64,000 nt of DNA from Staphylococcus pettenkoferi (GTDB taxonomy: Bacteria; Bacillota; Bacilli; Staphylococcales; Staphylococcaceae), in the NCBI RefSeq assembly GCF_026659735.1, contig NZ_JANSKK010000013.1, positions 62,001 to 126,000 of the forward strand. Reading direction: 5' to 3'. Position 1 is the stretch's first letter; each line of letters starts with the position of its first letter. Of this stretch, positions 45,504 through 55,390 are shown one piece after another. The position numbers were made by a program, and so were the translations under genes. Under the pieces are notes generated by a model. That model was not told the origin of the DNA. It was given only the letters and a program-made list of their open reading frames with translations, and ran no database searches.

Positions 45504-47222
45504 TTAATCACTTAAATTCTGTGTATGCACAAACTCTTGATATTTCTGATGGTCAGCCATGAGTCCTTGGTGTGTACCTTTACCTGTCACATGGCCACCA
45601 TCAATAAAGATGATTTGTTCTGCTTTCTTAATCGTAGATAAACGGTGAGCAATAACAACAGTAGTACGATTCTCCATCAAGGATTCAAGCGCTTCTTGGA
45701 TCTTACGTTCACTTTCACTATCCAAGTTTGCAGTAGCTTCATCCAATAGCAGAATGTCTGGGTTCTTCACGAAACTACGTGCGATGTCAATACGCTGACG
45801 TTGTCCCCCTGATAGCTTGAGCCCACGCTCACCTACTACAGTATCGTAGCCGTCTTCAAATTCTTGGATAAACTCATGACAGTTCGCGAGTTTGGCATAA
45901 TTAATCAGCTCTTCATCGCTAACTTCTCTGTTGATACCATAAAGCAAGTTGTCACGAATCGTACCATTCATCATTGAATTGGACTGCATGACGTAACCAA
46001 TCTTGTTACGCCATTGCGCAAGTGGAATGTCATAGATTGACTGCGCGCCGTAGCTAATATCGCCACGCTCAATGTCATACATGCGTTCAATAATGTTGAA
46101 GATGGTACTTTTACCTGAACCTGACGGACCTACAAAGGCAGTGACCGTACCTGGTTGAATATCAAATGACACATCTTCAAGAATCGGCTTCACGTCATAT
46201 TTAAAGTCGACGTGTTGAAAGCTTAACGTACCGTCCTGAATTGGCTTATGAACCTCTTGTTCGATATCTTCTAAAGGCTCGTTCATAATCTCATGAATAC
46301 GACTACTTGCACCGACTGCTTTACGATAATCTGTCGCTAATGTCGTCAAATTAACGAGCGGCATAGACAGTTGAATCACGTAGAAGATCATCGCAATTAA
46401 CGTTCCTGCTGTCATCGCACCAGAAGAAATGCGCAGCGCACCGAAACCGAGAATGATCGCAATCGTCAACAGCATGACAACACCTGAAATAGGTTGAATC
46501 ACGGCAGTAATCTTCGCTTGCTTCAGACCTAAACGATAAATTTCGTTTAAGTTCTTATGCGCTTTGTTCAGCTCTAACTGTTCAGTATTGGAGACCTTAA
46601 CTAAACGCATCTCCGTTAACACACGTCCAAGCAAACCGCTGAAATTGGCGATTTCCGTCTGTGTTGAAGTTGAAATTCTCTGCATGACTTTCCCTAATGG
46701 AATCATAATCATGATGAGAATCGGTATCGTGATAAAAGTAAGCAGCGTCATCTGCCAATCCATAACGAACAACATCACAAGTGAGCCGACGATTGTGATA
46801 GCGGATGGGAATAATTCAGGCAACTTCTGTGAAACGAATTCATTGATGACTTTCGTATCATCCGTCAAACGGCTCATAAGCTGTCCACTTTCATTCTGAT
46901 CGAAAAACGGCATCTTCAATTGGATGATGTGCTTCCATAAGATAGAACGAATCGCAAAGATAAGTTTCTCACCAATTTTACTCAATAGGTAAAGACCCAA
47001 GCCACTTAACACTGCATTGAGAATAAAGATGCCTGCGAACAGCACAATAAACATAGGATTGATAGAATCAAGTGAGAATTTATCTACCATCTGACCGGTA
47101 AAAGCCGGAACGACTAACCCAGTTAAACTCCCTAGAGATGAGATCAGTATCGCGGCAATAATTAAGCCCACGGGCCAGTTGAGTTTACGAAATAAGAAGA
47201 ACAATGGATTTCCTTGTTTCAT
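45504..47222 (-). CDS. abcA: ABC exporter AbcA
   Basis: This 572-residue homodimeric-type exporter has a six-helix membrane domain in the first ~300 residues and an ATPase domain with GPSGSGKST, LKLSGGQRQR and ILLLDEATANLD. It diverges from pbp4 across a 191-base shared promoter region, the classic staphylococcal abcA-pbp4 arrangement. In S. aureus AbcA exports phenol-soluble modulins and affects beta-lactam tolerance, and is controlled by NorG, MgrA and others. The start has GAGG upstream. Confidence 0.92.
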   Translation of the reverse strand: MKQGNPLFFLFRKLNWPVGLIIAAILISSLGSLTGLVVPAFTGQMVDKFSLDSINPMFIVLFAGIFILNAVLSGLGLYLLSKIGEKLIFAIRSILWKHIIQLKMPFFDQNESGQLMSRLTDDTKVINEFVSQKLPELFPSAITIVGSLVMLFVMDWQMTLLTFITIPILIMIMIPLGKVMQRISTSTQTEIANFSGLLGRVLTEMRLVKVSNTEQLELNKAHKNLNEIYRLGLKQAKITAVIQPISGVVMLLTIAIILGFGALRISSGAMTAGTLIAMIFYVIQLSMPLVNLTTLATDYRKAVGASSRIHEIMNEPLEDIEQEVHKPIQDGTLSFQHVDFKYDVKPILEDVSFDIQPGTVTAFVGPSGSGKSTIFNIIERMYDIERGDISYGAQSIYDIPLAQWRNKIGYVMQSNSMMNGTIRDNLLYGINREVSDEELINYAKLANCHEFIQEFEDGYDTVVGERGLKLSGGQRQRIDIARSFVKNPDILLLDEATANLDSESERKIQEALESLMENRTTVVIAHRLSTIKKAEQIIFIDGGHVTGKGTHQGLMADHQKYQEFVHTQNLSD

Positions 47223-47413
47223 AGTATGTACCTCGTTGATAAGTTTAAGATTTAGTAGTCCTTCACACTGAAGGAAGACAACCCTCAGTCTAACCTCTTC
47301 ATCAGTCCAATATATATGATGAAATCAGCAGCGCCAATATTTTAACTTAGGCTATACATATGCTAAAATATTGCTATTGCAAAATTATAGGTTAGTAAGA
47401 AGGAATGTTGATT

Positions 47414-48700
47414 ATGAAAAAATTTATATGCGCGATTGTAACTGTACTCTTCGTTGTTTCAATTATAACACCTTTTGCACACGCGGAAACAGTTTCCCCT
47501 TCTCAAATCGCAAATCAGTACGGTTACAATAACGTCACCTCCGCCTATGAACCTGAAGGCGCAGCTAATGTCGCTCAGAATGGTCAAGTCCTCTACAAGT
47601 ACAATTGGGATAAAAAATGGTACCCCGCTTCAATGACGAAACTCATGACGATGTATCTAACTATGGAAGCTGTACAGAAAGGTAAGCTTTCACTCGACGA
47701 TAAAGTAAAGATTACTCAAGATCACTATCGTATGTCGACGCTCCCAGAGCTCAGTAATACGAAACTCTATCCTGGCGAAACCTATACGATTCGAGAGCTA
47801 CTTCAAATCACTGTATCCGCATCAAGTAATGCTGCTGCATTGATTCTATCTAAAGAGGTATCAGGTAGTGTATCAGACTTCACAGAAGAAATGAATCATA
47901 AAGCGAAAGATTTAGGTATGAATAACACCCATTTCGTCAATCCTACCGGTGCTGAGAATAATCAATTAAAGGACTTCGCTCCTAAAAAGTATAAGAATGA
48001 AGAAAATAGTACTTCCACAGCTAAAGACTTCGAATTGTTATCTCTTCACGTCGTTAAAGATACACCGAAATTACTGCATTTTACTAAACAACTCGCTCCG
48101 ACACAACACAACGTGACTTACTATACTTTAAACCACTCACTGGATGGCGCAGATATGAGTCTGAAAAGAACAGACGGTCTGAAGACAGGTTCAAGTGACG
48201 TGGCAGACTACAACCACACCTTGTCAACGAAACGTGACGGCTTACGCATCGTTCAAACGATTATGGGTGCCGGTGATTATGTTAATCTTGGTGGCGAGAA
48301 GCAACGTAACATGATGGGTAATGCAATGATGGAACAGTCTTACGATAACTATCAGTACAAGAAAGTGTTAAAGAAAGGTAAGCATGATATCGGAGGTAAG
48401 ACGTACTACATTGCTAAAGACCTGTACGATGTTGTGCCGAAGGATATGAAAGCGAAAGACTATCACTTTGTCGTCAAAGATGGCCAAGTGCATCTCGATT
48501 ATCAACGTGAATTTATTGATAAAAGTTATGGCCCACCAAGTGTAAAAGCGAAAAAACCTGTACTACACGAAGCTACAACTGTCGCGAAATCATCTTGGGA
48601 AACACATCCCTTACTTACTGCGCTAGGATTTATCCTTATCATAGCTGCCTTAGCCATTGTTGTTTATTTAATTATTGAAGCTGTGAAAAAACGTAAATAA
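47414..48700 (+). CDS. pbp4: penicillin-binding protein 4
   Basis: This 428-residue D,D-transpeptidase/carboxypeptidase has a signal peptide to about HAE (residue 25), catalytic S73 in SMTK (73-76), SSN at 137-139, and KTG at 257-259. A C-terminal membrane anchor (about 400-422) is followed by KKRK. PBP4 makes the highly cross-linked staphylococcal wall. The start at 47414 (MKKFIC) is nine bases from AAGGA; an ATG at 47405 sits on that site. It diverges from abcA. Confidence 0.93.
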   Translation: MKKFICAIVTVLFVVSIITPFAHAETVSPSQIANQYGYNNVTSAYEPEGAANVAQNGQVLYKYNWDKKWYPASMTKLMTMYLTMEAVQKGKLSLDDKVKITQDHYRMSTLPELSNTKLYPGETYTIRELLQITVSASSNAAALILSKEVSGSVSDFTEEMNHKAKDLGMNNTHFVNPTGAENNQLKDFAPKKYKNEENSTSTAKDFELLSLHVVKDTPKLLHFTKQLAPTQHNVTYYTLNHSLDGADMSLKRTDGLKTGSSDVADYNHTLSTKRDGLRIVQTIMGAGDYVNLGGEKQRNMMGNAMMEQSYDNYQYKKVLKKGKHDIGGKTYYIAKDLYDVVPKDMKAKDYHFVVKDGQVHLDYQREFIDKSYGPPSVKAKKPVLHEATTVAKSSWETHPLLTALGFILIIAALAIVVYLIIEAVKKRK

Positions 48701-48775
48701 TTTAGATATGCAGGGGATTGTGCAGAATCGAACCTATAATCCAGAGTTCACCGCGCATACGCTCAAGCATTAAAA

Positions 48776-48825
48776 GAGCCCTAGTTGATGTTGATTCGCT
48801 CGTTTCAACACCGACTAGGGCTTTC
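48776..48825. terminator. bidirectional terminator between pbp4 and tagD
   Basis: AGCCCTAGT pairs with ACTAGGGCT, with further GTTG/CAAC pairing inside, between converging genes. T-rich on both sides. Confidence 0.75.
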
Positions 48826-48893
48826 TTTGCTATAGTAGGAACTGAATGACTTCCCTACCTTTTCCAGTTACAACTCTGTATAATGCATAGTCA

Positions 48894-49292
48894 TTAAGTT
48901 GCGTCGTCACCATAAAGTTCGCGTTTGATTTGAGTAGTTGAAATACCCTCTGTGCGTTTTAAGTAGATGACGTCACATTTGTCTTTCAAGAAGTCGAATT
49001 CGCCTTCCCAATCATGACCCATTACAAAAGTATCTACTTCGTAACGATCGACGTCTTTCTCTTTCTGTCCCCAACCATCTTCAGGGATGACAAGGTCAAC
49101 GTAACGAATAGATTCCAGCATCATCTTACGTTGTTCAAAGTTGTAATAAGATTTCTTGTGCTTAATACGGTTGAATTCGTCCGTTGATAGCGCAACGATG
49201 AGATAATCTCCCATTTCGCGCGCACGACGCAATAGTTCAATATGGCCGTAATGTAATAAATCGTAAGTGCCATATGTAATTACACGTCTCAT
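48894..49292 (-). CDS. tagD: glycerol-3-phosphate cytidylyltransferase TagD/TarD
   Basis: This 132-residue nucleotidyltransferase has GTYDLLHYGHIELLRRA with the HxGH motif, and the ISTTQIK motif near the C-terminus. It makes CDP-glycerol from CTP and glycerol-3-phosphate for wall teichoic acid. The start follows AAGGAG. It is downstream of tagX and tagB on the same strand. Confidence 0.95.
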   Translation of the reverse strand: MRRVITYGTYDLLHYGHIELLRRAREMGDYLIVALSTDEFNRIKHKKSYYNFEQRKMMLESIRYVDLVIPEDGWGQKEKDVDRYEVDTFVMGHDWEGEFDFLKDKCDVIYLKRTEGISTTQIKRELYGDDAT

Positions 49293-49397
49293 ACTTTCAC
49301 TCCTTCTGCCTTTTTAGTGGTTAAATTATAACACGTTGCTTTCAGTTATGATAATTATATTATCATTAGACAGAAGGAAGTGACTTTCTGCCGCTAT

Positions 49398-50456
49398 TTA
49401 ACGTTTAAGTATGCGTTTTATACGTTGTTTAGAGGTGAATTTCGTACGTTTCGGTAAGACTTTTACTTTAAAAACATAATATGGCGGACGACCCACACCC
49501 ATCTGTACAAGCGCTGAACGCCATGGTTGATAAATCTCTTTCGTCCACCCTTGACCTGCTTGTTCTACTGCTTCGATAATTCTAAAGAATGCATCACTAG
49601 AGCGATCAGTTTCTTGCATTTCTCTTAAATACGCGATGACTTGGTCAATGAACTCAGAACTTAACTGAGGATGTTCTGTTAAATAGTTCTGAATTAAGTA
49701 ACTTACGATCAAGTTGTCCATACGATAGCTATAATACTCACGCTCTTCTCTTAATAACAGCTTATGCATCACACGCTGCCGAACCTTTTTAGCATCAGAG
49801 AGATAAGCAGTAAAACGCTCTACCCTTGAAGCAGTGACAGATTCAGCCTCTGTATTGTAACCATAAATAAGTGTTGGAATGAGTTGAATGTCCCGCGCTT
49901 GATTATAGGCTTGAATGATAAACGTATGTTCTTCGCAGAACGTCACATCCGTGTCGAAACGTAAATTTTTAAAACGTGCACTGAACATTTTCGCGCCTGG
50001 TCCTATCGATTGCATGATATCTGGGCAAGATTGTAAATTCACTAACGCCTCACGTCTGATGCTTTCATGTGTAGCAATAGGTACCCACGTACCATGTTCC
50101 TCACGCGCTAACTGACCTACGACGATTTCGACATCCTCATTCGCTTGGTAATACTTCAACATGTGATCGATGCGTCCTGTTAAGAATTCATCGTCAGCAT
50201 CTAAAAACATAAATGCGTCGCCTGTCATCGCTTCAAGACCTTTATTGCGGGCGACTGCAGCGCCTTGATTCGCTTGGTCAATAATATTGATGTCAGAGCG
50301 TTCTCGCGCTAGGCTTTTCAAGACATCTAAAGAACCATCTGTTGAACCGTCATTGATACAAATAATTTCATGCGTTGCTTTCGTATCTATAGAACGAATC
50401 GCACGTTCAATCGTACGTTCTGCATTATATACAGGAATAATTATAGATAACTTCAC
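49398..50456 (-). CDS. tagX: glycosyltransferase family 2, TagX-like
   Basis: This 352-residue protein begins LSIIPVYNAERTIERAIRS (GT-A nucleotide-binding fold) with DGSTDGSL and FLDADDEF (DxD metal site). The C-terminal part is helical. In staphylococci tagX sits between tagB and tagD; its exact role in teichoic acid synthesis is not established. Its ATG overlaps the tagB stop by four bases. Confidence 0.88.
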   Translation of the reverse strand: MKLSIIIPVYNAERTIERAIRSIDTKATHEIICINDGSTDGSLDVLKSLARERSDINIIDQANQGAAVARNKGLEAMTGDAFMFLDADDEFLTGRIDHMLKYYQANEDVEIVVGQLAREEHGTWVPIATHESIRREALVNLQSCPDIMQSIGPGAKMFSARFKNLRFDTDVTFCEEHTFIIQAYNQARDIQLIPTLIYGYNTEAESVTASRVERFTAYLSDAKKVRQRVMHKLLLREEREYYSYRMDNLIVSYLIQNYLTEHPQLSSEFIDQVIAYLREMQETDRSSDAFFRIIEAVEQAGQGWTKEIYQPWRSALVQMGVGRPPYYVFKVKVLPKRTKFTSKQRIKRILKR

Positions 50457-51547
50457 TTTTTCACCATCAATTCTTCAATGTAATTTGTCACTCTATCAAT
50501 TGAATCTGCTGTTGTATACTCATGCCAATCCTCAAAGAGCGCCGTCCATGGTGTCTTCTCTGAGACTATCTTATTCAATAATTCACCTTCACTATACGCT
50601 TTAAACTTATCCGGAATCGCTTTATAGTACATATTTAGACCGCGATCACGTTCATATTCTTGCTCATCATATACGTAGAAGAGTATAGGTTTATTAATAA
50701 TACTCGCTTCAATCGCTAACGAACTATAATCTGTAATAATCACATCCGCTATGAGAATTAATGTTTGAATGTCTAATTGGCTCTGATGCGCATCCGCTAC
50801 AGCAGGATGAAGTTTATTCAACAGAATATAATTCGGCAACAATGCTTCAAACGCCTGCGTATCGATTTCCCTATTGCGCTTTTTATGTTCGCGATAAGTG
50901 GGAAGATACACCGCTACTTTCTTATGGATGCCAAGTTCTCGTTTAAGTTCCTTTTGACGTGCTTTGGCATCGAATTGTTTATAATAAGCTAACCGTGGCA
51001 GACCCGTTTTAACAAACTGATCACTCGTCGCTCCAAAGGCCGCTTCAAAGCACTGAATCATCGGATTACCACCCACAAGATATTTATCAGTTGCATCGTA
51101 AACTTGCTTATACTGTTCTACCATCTTCGTATTCTGCAAGTCGACTTGATGGTCTGTGAAGCCGAAGTTCTTCAATGCGCCGGCCGCGTGCCAAGTTTGA
51201 ATAACCGTTTGCCCTTCTTTTTTATTGAAACTACCTAACATGAGGTAATATGTATCGATAATGATGACTTTTGCCGTACTCAACGCCTTAATTTGTTGCA
51301 TCACATATTTATTTCCAGCCGGTACCCATGTGACATTTTGTAAGTTATTTAATGTCTCGCGGTCTTTTTCTTGGGCGATAACTGTGAGCTGATACCCTTT
51401 CTCATCAAGCTGTTGTAAAATGGGTAGCACATCTTCAGAGAAGGTCATCATCGCGACGATGTGTCGGTTATTCACTTTTTTACCTTTAAAAATAAAATTA
51501 AGAATATAAATCATCAAGAGATAAATCTTTTTTATAATAATTCGCAA
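50453..51547 (-). CDS. tagB: CDP-glycerol:undecaprenyl-linked glycerophosphotransferase TagB/TarB
   Basis: This 364-residue protein has an N-terminal amphipathic segment for membrane contact and the glycerophosphotransferase core. IIDTYYLMLGSFN, TWHAAGALKNFGF and VIITDYSSLAIEASIINKPILFYVYD are recognisable. It adds the first glycerol phosphate to ManNAc-GlcNAc-PP-undecaprenol. The start is TTG at 51547, behind GGCGGTG; no ATG with a site is nearby. It is the first gene of tagB-tagX-(tagD). Confidence 0.9.
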   Translation of the reverse strand: MRIIIKKIYLLMIYILNFIFKGKKVNNRHIVAMMTFSEDVLPILQQLDEKGYQLTVIAQEKDRETLNNLQNVTWVPAGNKYVMQQIKALSTAKVIIIDTYYLMLGSFNKKEGQTVIQTWHAAGALKNFGFTDHQVDLQNTKMVEQYKQVYDATDKYLVGGNPMIQCFEAAFGATSDQFVKTGLPRLAYYKQFDAKARQKELKRELGIHKKVAVYLPTYREHKKRNREIDTQAFEALLPNYILLNKLHPAVADAHQSQLDIQTLILIADVIITDYSSLAIEASIINKPILFYVYDEQEYERDRGLNMYYKAIPDKFKAYSEGELLNKIVSEKTPWTALFEDWHEYTTADSIDRVTNYIEELMVKK

Positions 51548-51613
51548 AGTTTCACCGCCAATTTCTATAAACTTAGTCGTCTATATTATAGCTTTAACAC
51601 GCTTAAAATTATA

Positions 51614-51651
51614 GAAAAATCCTTTGCCAGATGTGACTCCGACAAAGGATA
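51614..51651 (-). terminator. terminator, first of two near-identical copies
   Basis: The 38-base segment contains a CCTTTG.C/G.CAAAGG stem and, on the minus strand, ends in TTTTTC. It matches 52522-52559 at 36 of 38 bases. It lies upstream of tagB and would end transcripts from the yefM segment. Confidence 0.7.
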
Positions 51652-51731
51652 ATCATTTATTCATAGTGTGATCAGCCTGAAAGAATGTAAACAATTTTAT
51701 TTTGAGGCTAAGATAAGATTATAGAATATTT

Positions 51732-51952
51732 AATTTTCAATGTTATGACACTCGCTTGGGAGCTGGACAGAAATCTCTGATTTCGTTGTCCTGCCCCCGC
51801 AAGGAGAGCTAGGATTCATAAGAGCATAAGCCCTTATGAATTCAGATCTCTACTGCGCCTCTTAACATATTTTACTTACATTACGCACCTCTAAGAATGG
51901 ATTTTCGTTGTGGTCTAGCTCCATCAAGCGTCTCGTGTCGACATTGAAAATT
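51732..51952. mobile_element. miniature TIR-bounded element (MITE-like), long copy
   Basis: The 221-base segment has AATTTTCAATG at 51732-51742 and CATTGAAAATT at 51942-51952, with partial extension of the inverted repeat to about 25 bases (including CAC and GCTTG). It shares the 51889-51926 block with the shorter element at 24688-24819. The interior contains a GGACAGAAATC hairpin-like segment common in staphylococcal intergenic repeats. No coding frame. Confidence 0.6.
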
Positions 51953-52083
51953 GATATATATAATTTATTTCAATAAGTTTTCATTCAACCTAACACACTA
52001 TTTCCAATTAATTTTCTTGATGATATAACCGTTAAGTGATTACATAATTGTGATGACAATATTAATTTAAATGAACATTTTAT

Positions 52084-52204
52084 CTAATAAGGATTCCCTT
52101 TTAATTTCTCAAAGATATTAAGAAAAGCATTTTTAAATGTGGGTACTTCAACTTTTTTAATCTTTCTGAGTTGATTTTTTTATTTTCACTTGATAACAAG
52201 GCAT
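52084..52204 (-). pseudogene. YoeB/Txe-type toxin remnant
   Basis: ATG at 52204 overlaps the antitoxin stop by one base (TAATG), as in intact yefM-yoeB pairs. The frame gives MPCYQVKIKKSTQKD and a stop. With two single-base frame corrections it continues as LKKLKYPHLK, then NAFLNIFEKLKGNPY and a stop at 52084-52086, closely following the N-terminal half of YoeB (YTVKIKNSAKSDLRKIK... LKNDPY). The C-terminal half with the catalytic residues is not recognisable. The toxin is therefore dead. Confidence 0.7.
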
Positions 52205-52461
52205 TACAGTTTGTCCCAATCAATATCGTCGACATCAATATATGGACTTTGATCTTTTTTTCGTTCATTTATAATGTCTATAATCCCATTGGCATGCAAA
52301 TACAATGTTTCTTTAATACTTTCCCATTCTTTTAAGCTCATTATCACTGCATTGTCTTCATTATTATTACTACTTATAACTACCGGTTCAGAATGATGAT
52401 TTACAAATTTGAGTAAATCATAAAATTCTTCTTTCGCCTTAGTAGGGGATACTCTATACAT
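52204..52461 (-). CDS. yefM: type II antitoxin, Phd/YefM family
   Basis: This 85-residue protein has an N-terminal DNA-binding fold (SPTKAKEEFYDLLKFVN, then PVVISSNNNEDNAVIMSLKEWESI, the YefM pattern) and an acidic C-terminus for toxin neutralisation. The start follows GTGAGGTG. It is intact, but the toxin gene that overlaps its stop is a frame-shifted remnant. It probably remains as an orphan repressor or can protect against related YoeB toxins. It is inserted between tagB and tagG. Confidence 0.85.
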   Translation of the reverse strand: MYRVSPTKAKEEFYDLLKFVNHHSEPVVISSNNNEDNAVIMSLKEWESIKETLYLHANGIIDIINERKKDQSPYIDVDDIDWDKL

Positions 52462-52521
52462 GTCCTTGTGTCACCTCACAGTTGTTAATAATATTTATGT
52501 TAAATATAACTAATTTCACAA

Positions 52522-52559
52522 GAAAAATCCTTTGTCAGATGTAACTCCGACAAAGGATA
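52522..52559 (-). terminator. terminator after tagG, second of two near-identical copies
   Basis: CCTTTGTC pairs with GACAAAGG and, on the minus strand, is followed by TTTTTC. It lies just beyond the tagG stop and is almost identical to 51614-51651. Confidence 0.8.
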
Positions 52560-52565
52560 GTTCAA

Positions 52566-53366
52566 TTACATAAAGTCTGCAAAGTGATCTCGATATTTCA
52601 TATGTAGTATGGATCCGAGAACAAATAAGACAATAATGACACCAAAGTTATACAACGTGAGATGCCAGTGGTCGATAAAGTACCATTGATGGTGTAGTAG
52701 TGCTGCACGATATCCTTCTGCTAAGAAATAGATCGGATTGAATTTGATGATATCGAGCACGATACCTTCTGGCAAGTTAATGATAATATTCGATGCAAAG
52801 AATACGAGACGCATAATGGCCTGAATGATTTGTTGCGTATCTCGTACAATCACCCCAAGCGTTGAGGTGAAGAGTGCAATCGTCGTTGTCAGAACGAGCG
52901 ATAATGGCACAAAGAATAATAACTGTAATGTATAGAGGTTCGGATAATATCCACCAATTGCACATAGTATCATTACGATGGCCAGCAAAGCGAGATGGCC
53001 GTAGAACCTACTTGATACGATATATGTTGGGATAATCGACAACGGGAAGTTCATCTTTGCGACTTGATTATATTTCATCGCGATGGATTTCGTTCCCTCT
53101 AAGATACCTTGGTTAACGAAGAACCACATGTTGATCCCCGCAAGTAACCAGAAGATAAATGGTACACCCTCTTGCGCATGACCTTGTCTAAAGCCTAGTC
53201 CGAAGACGAACCAATAGACAGCGATTTGAAGGGCGGGATTGATGAGTTCCCAGGCAATACCAAGGTAGTTATTTTTATTCGAAATCTTGACCTGGAACTG
53301 CGAGAGTCGGTTGATGAGGTAGAAATTCTTGAGATGCTCCTGTAATACTACCCACACTGCTTTCAT
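52566..53366 (-). CDS. tagG: teichoic acid ABC exporter permease TagG/TarG
   Basis: This 266-residue ABC-2 type permease has six membrane helices: FQVKISNKNNYLGIAWELINP and FPLSIIPTYIVSSRFYGHL match S. aureus TarG closely. With TagH it flips completed wall teichoic acid across the membrane. I placed the start at 53366 (MKAVWV) because the homologue begins there; a TTG seven codons earlier is the alternative. It diverges from tagH across a 357-base region. Confidence 0.93.
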   Translation of the reverse strand: MKAVWVVLQEHLKNFYLINRLSQFQVKISNKNNYLGIAWELINPALQIAVYWFVFGLGFRQGHAQEGVPFIFWLLAGINMWFFVNQGILEGTKSIAMKYNQVAKMNFPLSIIPTYIVSSRFYGHLALLAIVMILCAIGGYYPNLYTLQLLFFVPLSLVLTTTIALFTSTLGVIVRDTQQIIQAIMRLVFFASNIIINLPEGIVLDIIKFNPIYFLAEGYRAALLHHQWYFIDHWHLTLYNFGVIIVLFVLGSILHMKYRDHFADFM

Positions 53367-53387
53367 AAGAATAAACCACACTTTCAA

Positions 53388-54539
<1,152 letters not shown>

Positions 54540-54545
54540 AGAGTG

Positions 54546-54572
54546 AGACAGAAATCGCTATGATTTCTGTCT
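54546..54572 (+). terminator. terminator after tagH
   Basis: GACAGAAATC pairs with GATTTCTGTC around a 5-base loop, followed by TTATTCTTT. Confidence 0.8.
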
Positions 54573-54774
54573 TATTCTTTCATACAAGAAATATCCCCCT
54601 CTAAACCCTCTCCTCCCTTAAACTAAACTCACCTTTTCCACTCAAATTCTTCAAATTTGTGAACAAATTACTTCCATTTTCTACCTTAATGTATTATTAT
54701 AATAACTGAGTCGTATTTGAGAATGTTTCTCATTTACATCACGCTCTATATTTTACACAACGAGGTGATGCTTT

Positions 54775-55125
54775 ATCGCTGCAAGTAAAGCTCAAACATT
54801 CGCTAACCTCGTGCGCAAATATCGTAAAGCGCATATCGGTAAAGGGCCTGAACACATTTCAGTCTTCTTTAAAGACAATTGGGCCATCGTGCATATGACA
54901 GGTAGTTTAAGCAAAGTTGAAACATTCTATTTGAGAAATGATGCATATCGTCGTATGCTGAAGGATGGACGTACTGAAGAAGTGAAAGATTTGTATCGCA
55001 ATAATCCTCCTGTAGAAATGGAGGAACTCGTCGGTGCAAAGTTCTTGAAACTCTTCACAGATGTTAACTTAGAAGATGACGAAGTGGTTTCTATCTTCGT
55101 CTTTGATCGTAATATTGAAGAATAA
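54775..55125 (+). CDS. DUF2294 protein with apparent ATC start
   Basis: This 116-residue protein, if read from 54775, contains AASKAQTFANLVRKYRKAHIGKGPEHISVFF, split by no stop, and DNWAIVHMTGSLSKVE, the DUF2294 pattern (function unknown). The first conventional start in frame is GTG at 54811, which would cut off the conserved first helix. A good site GAGGTGA at 54762-54768 sits 6 bases before ATC at 54775, so initiation at ATC seems likely. An ATG at 54768 is out of frame and stops after six codons. Confidence 0.7.
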   Translation: MAASKAQTFANLVRKYRKAHIGKGPEHISVFFKDNWAIVHMTGSLSKVETFYLRNDAYRRMLKDGRTEEVKDLYRNNPPVEMEELVGAKFLKLFTDVNLEDDEVVSIFVFDRNIEE

Positions 55126-55205
55126 TTCATTATCGCCATTCGTGCGATACGCAATATAAATAGATAGAGAATTCCTAACAACTATATAGCATAGGGATTG
55201 GTTAC

Positions 55206-55307
55206 AAAGTACCTGGTGCTGTTTGGCTACTCCCTCTTTGATAAGCGTTGATTTAACTTTAACCCATTCAAGGAGGTGGTATGCCAAATTAGTCCAGGTA
55301 CTTTTTT
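55206..55307 (+). ncRNA. structured RNA or attenuator upstream of fdh
   Basis: AAAGTACCTGG (55206-55216) pairs with CCAGGTACTTT (55294-55304), followed by TTTTTT. Inside, TTTGGC (55222-55227) pairs with GCCAAA (55283-55288), and ACTCCCTC faces GGAGGTGG. The enclosed AAGGAGGTGGT lies just before a three-codon frame ATG CCA AAT TAG, so the hairpin would bury a ribosome site. It ends 84 bases before fdh. No known riboswitch recognised. Confidence 0.5.
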
Positions 55308-55390
55308 GGTTTGCAGAAAAACCATATTAATGCTCAATCGTAACTTTTGCATTCACGCCAAATCATCATTTTACTAGGAGTGTTTATACT

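Noticed and set aside
55069-55287. Minus-strand frame across the structured leader of fdh
   Set aside because: No ribosome site; it overlaps the end of the DUF2294 gene and the hairpins, and its product resembles no family.
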